Positions 34,753 to 44,365 of a DNA stretch of 64,000 nucleotides are shown piece by piece. The position numbers were made by a program, and so were the translations under genes. Each line of letters starts with the position of its first letter. Positions within the stretch are counted from its first letter, which is position 1. The notes beneath the pieces were generated by a model. That model was not told the DNA's origin, searched no databases, and saw nothing but the letters and a program-made list of their open reading frames with translations. Source of the DNA: Arachnopeziza araneosa (taxonomy: Eukaryota; Ascomycota; Leotiomycetes; Helotiales; Arachnopezizaceae). The DNA is taken from the NCBI GenBank assembly GCA_003988855.1, contig QYAI01000115.1, forward strand, positions 62,001 through 126,000. The letters run 5' to 3'.

Positions 34753-35684
34753 GGTGGACTTATTTCGTAAGCTCTTGGTGAATTGTCTTGAGGCTGTAGT
34801 ACGATTGCTAGGACCTAGCTATGGCGATAATAGAAACGACCGCAGAGTTGAGGAATTTGGAATTGGGAGGTCAGGTCAGAATCCACGAGGCTCTGAGCTG
34901 AATAAGTAATTAGGAGCTGAACGAGGGCGAGCAAGGCATACCAGCCGGGGAGCTGAGGAGCGGTCCGTGGTGACCACGTAAGAGTCTTGGGAATAGATGT
35001 TGGAAGAAGGGGGAGAGAAAACAAATTGGAGAAAGCCCACACGGCCTAGAGTTGAAAACACATTCTCTTGTCGCCCACGAGCACATTTGCGATGGGGTGC
35101 CCTGCGCCTTCCGCCTTGCACCTTACGCCCCCCAATCCGAGATACAAAAGTCATTTGCCCAATCAGAAATGCTCACAACGTCGCAGCATTGGAGAAAGAA
35201 GGCGCGCGGGCACGGAAGGGAAGGGAAGGGCAAGGGGTCAGTTATGCTACGCATAGGTTGAGCTGGGGGGTGCGGTGTGGTAAGTGCCGGATCACCACCA
35301 GACAAAAGTTTTCTGCTCAATCACGCACAAGCAGCGACTGCAAGAGATCTCTCTCATCATGTCTGAAACCCGACGTGATGAGTGCAGTAGCGTGGTCGCC
35401 TTTCCATAACAGGAGTAACTCAAAGACACCGCCTTGGTTAATTGCTGTATATCCGCATCCTTTCTCATCCATCATCTTCTCCCAAGATGCCCAATAATTG
35501 CGACCGCTCCTTACTCGTGCGTGCGCGAGACAAGCAGCTGCAAGCCACATCAGCCCGCCCGCCGCACACTCTAGAATCGGGTTTTTCGGTGCACAAAAGT
35601 CATCTGTCCAATAAAATGGCCGTCTAAGAACCTGATCCTCCGTCACTCTTTGGCGACGCTACCAAAGAAGCTAAGCAGGACCAA

Positions 35685-35728
35685 GTTGATGGACAGTTGA
35701 TGGACAGTTGATGGACAGTTGATGGACA
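35685..35728. repeat. 11-bp tandem repeat, four copies
   Basis: GTTGATGGACA is repeated four times head to tail without mismatches. It sits in non-coding DNA between the Clr5 gene and the small gene at 36785. Confidence 0.95.
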
Positions 35729-36439
35729 GTTCCTGCCTGCAGTATCATGTCTCATGTCTTATGACGATTCGTTTCCAATTGATACAAAATATACCTTGAA
35801 AAAGATGATGCCCTTGTTGCTGCGCCATCTGAGAGTCATACATCCCATATATCATTAACCTTCTCGGGCAACAGAATTTCGGCTCAAGGAAACACAAAGG
35901 TCATTAGTCCAATCAAATACCCCGAAACCATGGGAAAAGAACAATCACGCAGCCTCGTACATATTACCAGCTGATGAACGCGGCCATGCAAGGTTCTGCT
36001 ATAACCCCCTCTCATCTTGGCGCAGAGACAACTCAAAGTTGTCCAAAGCACTCCAGCAATTCGCCCTAGGCGAGACGGCATTTGCCCTGAGGAAGACGTA
36101 AGAACGATGCATGTGGCTCGAGACCTCTTTGCCATCGGTTCATGCCCTGGCTAAATTGGCAATCAGAAAAAAAATCCCGAGTTAGAAACCCTGCACTAGA
36201 ATAGAAGCCATGACGAGGCAGGTCATTCTAATGGTGGAGGATAAGTAAGTCAAGGTCGATAAGCCTCGGAAGGACCAATCCATCGATGAAGATGGCACTG
36301 TGAAGTCGCTTATCGTTCTGCATGCCTGGCTATCGATTGTGCAAGTATTTATTCATCCTTGTGTCTTGGACACGCCAACCCTTCCTGGCCGCCAAAAGTA
36401 CTGACATGCTCTTGAGGGGGTGGTTTCCGCTGAATAACT

Positions 36440-36446
36440 TATAAAG
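36440..36446 (+). promoter_or_regulatory. TATA-like box
   Basis: TATAAAG is followed by a C/T-rich leader (about 36470-36560), as expected for transcription into the gene whose start is placed at 36785, leaving a long 5' UTR. Confidence 0.4.
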
Positions 36447-36784
36447 AGTCTCATTCCCTCCAGAATATTTCACGTCCGGCAGCTTCGCCATCTCTCAATA
36501 CCATCCTTCACTGCTCTCTCGTCTACCCTCACCAATCTGCATAATCTTCAATTAAAAACTCAGCCGTCTCTATACGGCTCCATTTGAGAGCCAAGCAAGT
36601 CAGACTTCAAACTGCTGCCCAATATTTATTCGTACGGCTTCTTACATATATACTTCGAACAACCTCTTCTATCATCACACATCTCCTTACACTTCTTCTT
36701 CGATTGCGGGAAACTAATCCAACCTTCACCAGCACCTTTCCTCGACAGCCTTCAAGACTACGACTCGTCCAGCGTATCATACTC

Positions 36785-37503
36785 ATGACCAAGATGGCAT
36801 CAAGAAACAAAGAGTCGTAAGAAGCTTTCTTCAAGTTTAAGCTATCCTCTTCTTTCAACATGCTAACTGACTCGCACTGAATAGTAAAAGTAACCGAAAT
36901 AATTCAAAACAATATTCAGACAACACTTCATCGCGCAGGCCGAGAGTAACAGCCTCTGTTTCGACCTCTTCACGCAAGCCGCCCTCAACTCAAGCAACAT
37001 CCAACCCCGAGGTCGCCACACACCCGAACGATGGCGTTGATAGAAACATTTCCAACTCATTGTCGCGTACCCAGATCGATCTCTTGGGGGTGGCCGCTTG
37101 GACATCTGCCCCTCAGCATTATTCTCAGACTTCCAACATTGCTCATCTACATTACAACAACAACGCCAACATCAACATAACAACTTTTCAATATTCTGCT
37201 GCTTCCATGACAAGTATGGATCATGAGATAATGGTTTATACTCCTCAAAGTCAAAACTATTCCCCAACGTCCAACTTCGCCGGTCCATATGACAACAACA
37301 TCGACACCCCCGGCTGTCCATATCATGCGACTTCCATGACAGGCTCCAGTCATCAGACTACCGGGTCCAAGCATATGTATGGACTCGCACCACTTGAGCG
37401 CTGGCTTGTAGAAGGCGTAGATGAACAACGTGGGTTGGCAGTCCAGTCAGGACTTCAACAATATGCGAAATGTACCTGTGTCTGTTTGCAGGATGGACAG
37501 TGA
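36785..37503 (+). CDS. small Ser/Asn-rich protein with an internal duplication, unknown function
   Basis: Two exons (36785-36816, 36885-37503) with a 68-nt GTAAGA..TAG intron containing CTAAC give 216 aa. The frame is open upstream to an ATG at 36584, which would add 67 residues rich in Leu, Arg and Thr; the inner start is chosen because the upstream part looks like translated leader. The first 70 residues are basic and Ser/Thr-rich. Two tandem imperfect units of about 45 residues follow: PQHYSQTSNIAHLHYNNN and PQSQNYSPTSNFAGPYDNN, each ending with a Ser-Met-Thr segment. The C-terminus is a separate, more ordered piece (GLAPLERWLVEGVDEQRGLA). No family is recognised. Confidence 0.55.
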
Positions 37504-37931
37504 TGAATGACGAGAATGCAATTACATTATGAAAATACGATAACGATGATGATTATGATGATGGATTTTGATTGGAAAAGAGCTTAGTAGCGGCAAGGCA
37601 TTGAATAGACCTTTGTGTCACTGGACGGAAGTATGGTCATTCTGGCATTTCTGTTGTAAGGCGTATTGATTTGAAGAAGAATAGTTTGTTCGCATTCTAG
37701 AGCTATTTATTACACACTAGGCAAAATTGTCAGGATATTCTGGATCTGAGAAGGGAAGTGATAACTGATTCAATGCTTACTGTTGATACAACATCCGAGC
37801 TTGAATTCCTAGCATATATGGTGACCACCACCACCTCACCGGCAATGCCGATGTGCACCTTCATTCGGGTTGGTTCCAATTATCCAAACCGAGTGCCTTG
37901 ATTGTTTTAGCCAGTACTCGTTGGTTTCCGT
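37504..37931. other. convergent intergenic region
   Basis: Between two converging 3' ends. It begins with an AT-rich GATGATGATTATGATGATGG tract (37544-37563). No gene seen. Confidence 0.5.
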
Positions 37932-38268
37932 TCAGCGTTGGTTGTGAAGGTAGTCCTCGCTAGTAAAGCACCCAGTCAGCAAAACTTCAGACCGGAAAAA
38001 CACCACCACCAAGAAGCATGGCAGCTTACACAGAGTCGACCAAGTCCATCATTCCAGAAACGCAGGAGAGAGCCTTGATGGCGAATTGAGCGTCGGCGCG
38101 GCGTCTCCCGCCTTCGTTGAACATTCCGTAGATTTCCAGTGCGCCGGCCACGACGCCAGAGCCGATACACACGGCCTTGGCGATTTTGATCTTGTGCTCT
38201 CTCTTCTTCATCTTAGCGGCGGCTCTAGTAGCCGCTCTCTGAGTCCTCTCGGCTGTTTGGGAAGGCAT
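37932..38268 (-). CDS. small basic protein with one hydrophobic segment
   Basis: Two exons (38030-38268, 37932-37959) are joined by a 70-nt GTAAGC..CTAG intron, giving 88 aa; without splicing the frame stops at once and gives 80 aa, so the two forms differ only in the last residues (EDYLHNQR). The N-terminus is Arg/Ala-rich and helical (RTQRAATRAAAKMKKREHK). A short hydrophobic stretch follows (AVCIGSGVVAGALEIYGMF). Then comes RRRADAQFAIKALSCVSGMM. It could be a small membrane-associated or organellar protein. No family recognised. In-frame ATGs upstream (38358) are less likely. Confidence 0.5.
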
Positions 38269-39149
38269 CGTTGATTGCAGCCAAGCTGCGAAATTATTTA
38301 TCGTGTTCTCTCTGTGACTTTTGATGGTGAAATGAGATATTGTTTGATTGCGCAACAAGGAGAGAAGAACTGATCATTCGTTTTATACCATCTCTCAATT
38401 CCTGAGCTTGGGAGCGTGACATGATTGGAGCCGCAGCCAGGCAGCTCACAAACTGTCCTTGGTGAGTCGTCTTGTGTCGCATTGTCGATTGTCATTCGCT
38501 AGGAATGTTGCGTCAGCCAATCATCGCGTGTCCTCGAAAAATACTTGAAGGAGTCATTACCGAAGCAGCACGAACGTAGAATGACCAGCCTGCGCAGCCT
38601 GGCGCAGATGAATCCAAGGCCGAAAGACCACCAAGTCCGACAAATAGGAACAGAACAGTAACAGTCACTGTGTAGTAAAGCCACATTGTGGTGGCTGTGC
38701 ACGCTGCCTGAGTGTGGCTTTATTCACAGAGCAGTCCAGTGCCTTTGACACGTGAGCGTCCTTGCGATCTTCTTTGGGTCAGTTGCTATTCTGGGGCTGC
38801 GATGGCCATGCTTGTGCTTGATTCATTGCTCGTTCCAGCCTTGAAATGATATCATGCATGTAGAAAAATCATCTTGGTGCCATCTCCGAACGCTGTCACC
38901 AGTCCTAACATAATGGCTATGCAAAATGAAGTAGGTCAACTAGATTGACGAAAGAACGTGCAGAGTTGGTTTATCGGTGGCCGGTTTGAACAACCCAACC
39001 ATTGGATCGAGATGGACATAGAAGACGAGAGAGGCAGATGCAACTCAGTGCACAAGAATGCCTTAAATTCCCTGGTATTTGCCGTTAAATGCCACTCATA
39101 GCCGACACAAACTCCATGCACCACTCATCCATTTGGAGGCATATCTGAC
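38269..39149. other. intergenic region
   Basis: About 0.9 kb between the small basic protein and the 3' end of the CENP-O gene. No supported gene; short ORFs have no motif. Confidence 0.55.
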
Positions 39150-40111
39150 TCAATAAATGCCTTCTCTTAACCTCTCCCCGATTCCTTCCATGCCACCTCC
39201 CGCTACTCTTCGTTCTGTTTCCCTGTCCCTCCCATCCTCGCCAATAATAACGCATTTCTTAACATCTCCCGCATCATCAATTACGGCACGTCCGATTTTA
39301 CCATCTGCCCATTCAATACGGACTTGCTTGGCCTCCGCATCTGCAGCTGAAATATCCAGAAGTACTTTCTCCTTGCCTTTCCCTTTCTTGTTCGGCTTCT
39401 CATCAAGCGCAAATTCTTTTCTCAATCCCTTGATAATACCCAGTCGATTATGATATCCTACTATTTCTCTCCTCAATGCTCTTCCAAACCGCGCTAAGTC
39501 CTGTCTCTTTGTACCAGATGCGGCCTTGGCGCTCATAGGCAATGCGCCTTTTCCATTCGGCAACCATTTTCTCACTAATCCCTCCAAAGGTATTGCAGGT
39601 GGTAGAGTATGTCTATGTACTCGCAACAGCTCTTTCTGGTCCCCCTTAAAGGGCTTATTTAACATGACATAATAAGGTCGTACATATTTCCCCGCACTAC
39701 TAACATCAATTCGTAGCGCGAGAACGTGGCCATTATCTACAGCATTTGGATCTGGATCGCGGATTGTAAAGGTCGTGATGGAAGCTGCAAGACGGTAGGT
39801 GTTAGCTACGTTATGCGTTCTTTGGGCGGTTGCTGCGGAGAGGAGAGGATCTTCGTTGGCGGTGGGTGAGGGCTGAGAGGAGGCATGCCTATGCGAGCGG
39901 AGACGTGAGAGAACGTGAGCGGTCGTGCGCGATGAGAGGATAGTCGATGCTTGGATCTTGCGCTGGGCGCGAAGGGAGGAGACTGAAGATGTTAGTGGGG
40001 AACTGTAGAATGATGTGGGAACTGACTTTGGGATTTGAGAGATGCAATCTCAGAGTCTAACTCTACACCTTCTATATCCTCAATAATACTGTCGTTTGTT
40101 GATGGTAACAT
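39150..40111 (-). CDS. mcm21: kinetochore protein CENP-O/Mcm21
   Basis: Two exons (40027-40111, 39150-39982) with a 44-nt GTCAGT..CAG intron give 305 aa. The short first exon encodes an acidic, coiled start (EGVELDSEIASLKSQ) that continues after splicing into SSLRAQRKIQASTILSSR. The core shows the CENP-O fold signatures: YRLAASITTFTIRDPDPNAV, LALRIDVSSAGKYVRPYYV, and LLRVHRHTLPPAIPLEGLVR. A basic GKGKEK loop lies in the C-terminal half. In the COMA/CCAN complex, Mcm21 pairs with Ctf19/CENP-P at the inner kinetochore. It is divergent from the acetyl-CoA transporter gene with 408 bp between starts. The assignment is from remembered family pattern and is fairly secure. Confidence 0.82.
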
Positions 40112-40519
40112 GATGGAAGGATACAGTGGGCTGTAAGTGTCATCGTCGTCGATGGTGTTGTTGTCGCGATTTACGCGACAGATCAGGCTCTCACGTGTTG
40201 TTGAATGGTGGCTTTTGGCGCTTCAGCCTCACAGACAGGGGCAAGGAGAGGCAAGCTGTCTCTGTCTCATATCCTATCCTCCTTCAATTCCCTTTGGCCA
40301 CCAAGGACCTTTCTATCTTGTGCTTCAATATTTCCTCTTTTGTCTTCCATTTGCATCCAATGTAGTTTTGACGAATTATATTTATCAACTTTTTGCTCTT
40401 CGCCTCCTAAAGAGGCCACGTTCCCTTTTAAGGTTCCCGAACGGTACAGGCCAACTAGCAGCCTTTGAGCCTTTCACAACCCCCGGCAGACGTCCTTGAC
40501 ACTTGATGTCTAGTACCAC
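40112..40519. other. divergent promoter of CENP-O and acetyl-CoA transporter genes
   Basis: 408 bp between two start codons. It holds pyrimidine-rich tracts and no supported gene. Overlapping ORFs in three frames at 40126-40499 are shadows of these tracts. Confidence 0.55.
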
Positions 40520-42527
40520 ATGCCTACTCCCCTCGGTGATACTCTTCCTTCCCTAGCTCTTCGCTCTCCGACCCACCAGAATTCGCATCTACCATTTCAC
40601 GCTCAAGAACTTGACACATTACCTTCGATATCTGGACAGCGTCACAAAAGAAACGATCACCCCGAACCACGCACAAGCACAAGTGCCGAAAAAGAAGAAG
40701 ATAGACGTCTGCTCTCCGAGGACGAAGACGAGTTAGAAGAAGCGGGTGAAGACGAAGAAGAACATATGTCGAAAAAGACTCGGAACTCGAGATCTCCCCA
40801 GCCAAAAGGCACCGCCTCTGCTGCGGAAGTTGCAGAGAACGGCCACGCTATGAACAATAATGTCGAATACAGGCGGAAGAATGCCTCGCTCGAATCAACC
40901 TCTGCGACCGCAAACCTTATGGCGCGCCAGTCCTTCACCTTGGACGAACCCGTACCTCGCACACCTACCATAAATAATCACGGCTTCTTTCAGCTACCCA
41001 TGCAAGATAGGAGGAATTTTGGCCTGCTGGTTCTGTTATACTTCTTGCAAGGTGTGCCAATGGGACTAGCGACAGGGAGCGTGCCGTTTCTATTAAAACC
41101 GCATATGTCCTATGGAGCCCTTGGAGTATTTTCTTTGGCATCCTATCCATATTCCCTCAAACTTCTCTGGTCGCCTGTCGTTGACGCAATATGGTCCCCG
41201 AAGGTTGGTAGACGGAAGAGCTGGATCATGCCTATACAAATGCTGTCTGGTTTCGGTATGATCTGGCTTGGATCGCAAATCAAGGAAATGATGGCCACAG
41301 CAGGGGAGAACGGCGGAGCAGGGATTTGGGGGTTTACTGGCTGGTGGTTTTTCTTGGTATTCATGTGCGCTACACAGGATATTGCTGTGGATGGTTGGGC
41401 GCTCACGCTTTTGACCCCCGGCAATATAAGCTATGCATCCACTGCGCAGACTGTGGGGCTGACAGCTGGACAGTTCATGTCGTATACTGTGTTCCTGGCC
41501 TTTGAATCTCCGGATTTCGCCAACAAATGGTTCCGAAAGATTCCGTCCAATGAAGGAATTATGACATTAGGAGGATATCTGACTTTCTGGGGTTGGGTTT
41601 ATATCCTTGTCACTTTGGGTCTTGCTCTTCTCAAGAAAGAAGAGAAAACAAAGAATGAAGACGGAATCTGGGATGTCTACAAAGTGATGTGGGGAGTTCT
41701 CAAGCTCAAGAACATCCAAACCATCATAATTATCCATCTCATTGCTAAAATTGGCTTCCAGGCCAACGACGGCGTCACGAATCTTAAGCTCATCGACAAA
41801 GGATTTTCCCAGGAAGATCTTGCCTTGACAGTACTGATAGATTTTCCCTTTGAAATTGCTCTAGGCTACTATGCCGGAAAATGGTCTACAACATATACTC
41901 CCATGCGACTGTGGTGCTGGGGCTTTGTGGGCCGATTGTTAGCAGCAGTTCTGGCTCAAATCACTGTGATTATCTTCCCATCTAATGGAGTAGACTTGTG
42001 GTACCTCCTGGTTGTCATAGCCGAGCATATCTTCTCAACCTTTACCAACACTGTCATGTTCGTTGCTGTCTCTGCTTTCCATGCTAGGATCGCGGATCCC
42101 GTTATTGGAGGAACTTATATGACTTTGCTAGCTACGTAAGTTTTTCCAATCCTTACGTTTCCCGGCCTTACTAATGAACCACAGTGTCTCCAACCTAGGT
42201 GGCACCTTCCCGCGATTTTTCGTCCTTAAGCTGGTTGACAGCTTTACAAAAGCAACTTGCATTCCTCCAGCTTCTGATTACAAATTCCCCTCCAGTCTCC
42301 CCGGACCCTTAATCACAGAAGCCTTTTCCTGTGCCATGGCCTCCGAGAAAGATCGCTGTGTCAAGGGAGGTGGTGTATGTGATATCCAGAGAGATGGGTA
42401 CTATGTCATGAACATAGTATGTGTGATTATTGGAGTAATCACATTTTGGGGTTTCATCAAACCCGCAGCATTGAAGTTGCAAGCGTTGCCACTAAGAGCT
42501 TGGAGAATTAGTGAGGGTAGTTCATGA
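40520..42527 (+). CDS. acetyl-CoA transporter, SLC33A1/AT-1 family
   Basis: Two exons (40520-42135, 42185-42527) with a 49-nt intron give 652 aa. About 165 N-terminal residues are disordered and acidic (LLSEDEDELEEAGEDEEE). Then come about 12 membrane helices of an MFS-type fold with family landmarks: FGLLVLLYFLQGVPMGLATG, YPYSLKLLWSPVVDAIW, MCATQDIAVDGWALTLL, and TVMFVAVSAFHARIADP. After the splice come VSNLGGTFPRFFVLKLVD and the last helix IVCVIIGVITFWGFIKP. The family carries acetyl-CoA into the ER lumen for protein acetylation. A housekeeping membrane gene; the intron position within LLATVSNLGG is certain from frame. Confidence 0.92.
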
Positions 42528-43183
42528 TAAGAATTGAAGAGCATGCATAGACATTAGAGATGTATGTATCATACTGTGCAAAAAGAAAATATGTTTCAAA
42601 GAGGCTGTATAGTGGACCAGCACCATCAGCTCTGTACTTCCATTCTTGCTAACCAGCTGCTTACGAAACTCACTGTTGGAGTTGATATCTTCTCCAAATG
42701 CTGCCAGCCGCTCCATCTCCATTCTTTCTCATCTGATTGTAGCTCTTCTCGCACTCACAACTGTCATTCAGTTCAAATCGACTCAGAGCCACAAACTTAC
42801 TTCCTTTTCGAACGAGGCTATCCTGTGGTCGTTCCAACCTTCATTCATCATTTGCTAGCACCGGCCTGTGCGTGGGGTTCTCGGTTGACTGATTGATGTA
42901 TTGTTCTGCTTGCTCGTGAACCGCTTCATTGGGTCTGCAAAGCTTATATGAGATTAGCCTTGGGTTTTCTTGAGATATATCATACTCCCGAGATGGACGT
43001 TTCAGATTGTGAGATTGGGGATAGGTTCAGTGTCAATTTCTCGCATTCTCTTATGCCTCTACGAATCCAGGAGTACAAACTCGGTCATAAAGTAGTATTT
43101 ACACGAATTTTTAAAGTATGTACAAAGTCGGTGATCACGCCTCCTTTCATCATCTATTCCCTGCCCAAATGCATCCCTCATAT
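42528..43183. other. intergenic region between convergent genes
   Basis: About 650 bp with no supported gene. ORFs here (for example 42564-42896) have no motif. Confidence 0.55.
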
Positions 43184-44365
43184 CTAAACACACTGCGAGT
43201 AATAAATGTTTGTAGCTGTGCAAGTGCTTCCGGCCGCACAAACAGTTCCTCCGGTCCATCCTTGGCCGCCGCACTGTCCATATTTCGGGACCGTAGTACC
43301 AGTCGGTGAGGTCGCAGTGGTCGTTGAAGTCGTCTTGCTCGTGGTAGAGGTAGTACTGGTTTTCAATGTCGAGCTCGTCGTACTGGTTTTCAATGTCGAG
43401 CTCGTCGTACTAGTCTTCAACGTTGTGCTCGAGGTAGCAGGCGTGCTGGATTTCACAACAACGGTGCTTGAAGAGGTTGGCGCAGAAGTCGGCGCACCGC
43501 CTCCTGCTCCTACACTGGAGATACCCGCCGCACTAGCAGTAGGCTTAGGTGGCAGCGTTTGAGTCAAGCTTACGGCACCGCTGTACAAAGTTGGGCCAGG
43601 GATTTGATAGGTGCTGAGAGCTTGGTAGAGATTGAATGTTACGCCTGGGTCGGTGGGGGAGTAGAGGTCCTCGCCAAGAACCCCAGCGGGGTTATCAGTT
43701 CCGGAACTGGTGATGGCGAGGTTGACGCAGAAAGGATATTCTTGTGCGCCATTGGCGTTGTTGGCGTTGTGGAGAGCGAGGATCTCGTGTCTTAGAACGT
43801 AATTTCCAGTCGCTATGGTCGGTGGAATTGTCACGGTCCAAGAGTTATTGTTGGCGATAAGGGTATCAGTTGCCCACGTTCCGTCTGTGGTGGTTGGATC
43901 GAGCAGGCCAAGTTGATCAATCTTGAAGAACTTCAGAGTGGTTTTGTCAACTGTCTCACAAGGACCGTTGCAGTTGGCTAGGTAGTCAATAACTGGTCCT
44001 TTGTGAGATGTTGGCCAAGGAGTCCACTGCAGTTCGACTTTCCCACCACCCTTGACCGGGGCAGCAATCATAGCATTAGTTGCTCCAACGTGACAGATAA
44101 AATCTGGAGTGTCGAACTGTGAGGGTGAAATGAAGCCATTTCCGAGATCTTGGGGGATCACCCATCCGACAGTAATTGGGGCTGGTGTGATGTATTGGTA
44201 GGATGGGTCGTAGCCTTCATAGCTGGAATGTTTTAGATAAGAGAGAGAATGCGGAATCAGAAAAACTCACAAGATACCATCAGCGACAATGGCATCCACA
44301 ATACCATGTGCAGCAGCTGTGGAGATGAATCCCAAGACAGCGACCTTGGAGAACATGATGGCCAT
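43184..44365 (-). CDS. AA9 lytic polysaccharide monooxygenase with C-terminal CBM1
   Basis: Two exons (44271-44365, 43184-44222) with a 48-nt intron give 377 aa. The signal peptide (MAIMFSKVAVLGFISTAAA) is followed directly by His20-Gly-Ile, so cleavage would leave the N-terminal copper-binding His. The second copper His is in DFICHVGATNA and the axial Tyr in EYPFCVNL. A Ser/Thr-rich linker with a repeated SSTLKTSTT leads to a cellulose-binding CBM1 (YGQCGGQGWTGGTVC). AA9 enzymes cleave cellulose oxidatively outside the cell. The second ATG (Met4) is an alternative start. A TATATAATA box lies about 92 bp upstream. Nothing in the catalytic region looks broken. Confidence 0.95.
43354..43434 (-). 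repeat. 27-bp minisatellite in the AA9 linker
   Basis: Two identical 27-bp units (43354-43380 and 43381-43407) and a diverged third (43408-43434) encode the repeated nine-residue linker unit SSTLKTSTT. Confidence 0.9.

Larger units (their letters stand above)
34753..36784. other. long non-coding region with dispersed and tandem short repeats
   Basis: About 2 kb without a supported gene. It holds three copies of a 25-bp motif with a CCAAT core (about 35143, 35590, 35890), an 11-bp tandem repeat at 35685-35728, and a TATA-like box at 36440-36446 ahead of the gene at 36785. ORFs of 80-170 codons on both strands are low complexity or read through these repeats. Confidence 0.6.

Noticed and set aside
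34250..34909. 219-codon plus-strand ORF
   Set aside because: It lies antisense to the first exons of the Clr5 gene, which have clear splice sites and a domain.
35317..35646. 109-codon minus-strand ORF reading MTEDQVLRRPFYWTDD at its start
   Set aside because: It reads through one copy of the dispersed 25-bp motif; related peptides appear in other chance ORFs over the other copies, so the similarity comes from the DNA repeat.
35685..35728. Tandem repeat as a CRISPR-like array
   Set aside because: Units are 11 bp with no spacers, and the genome is eukaryotic.
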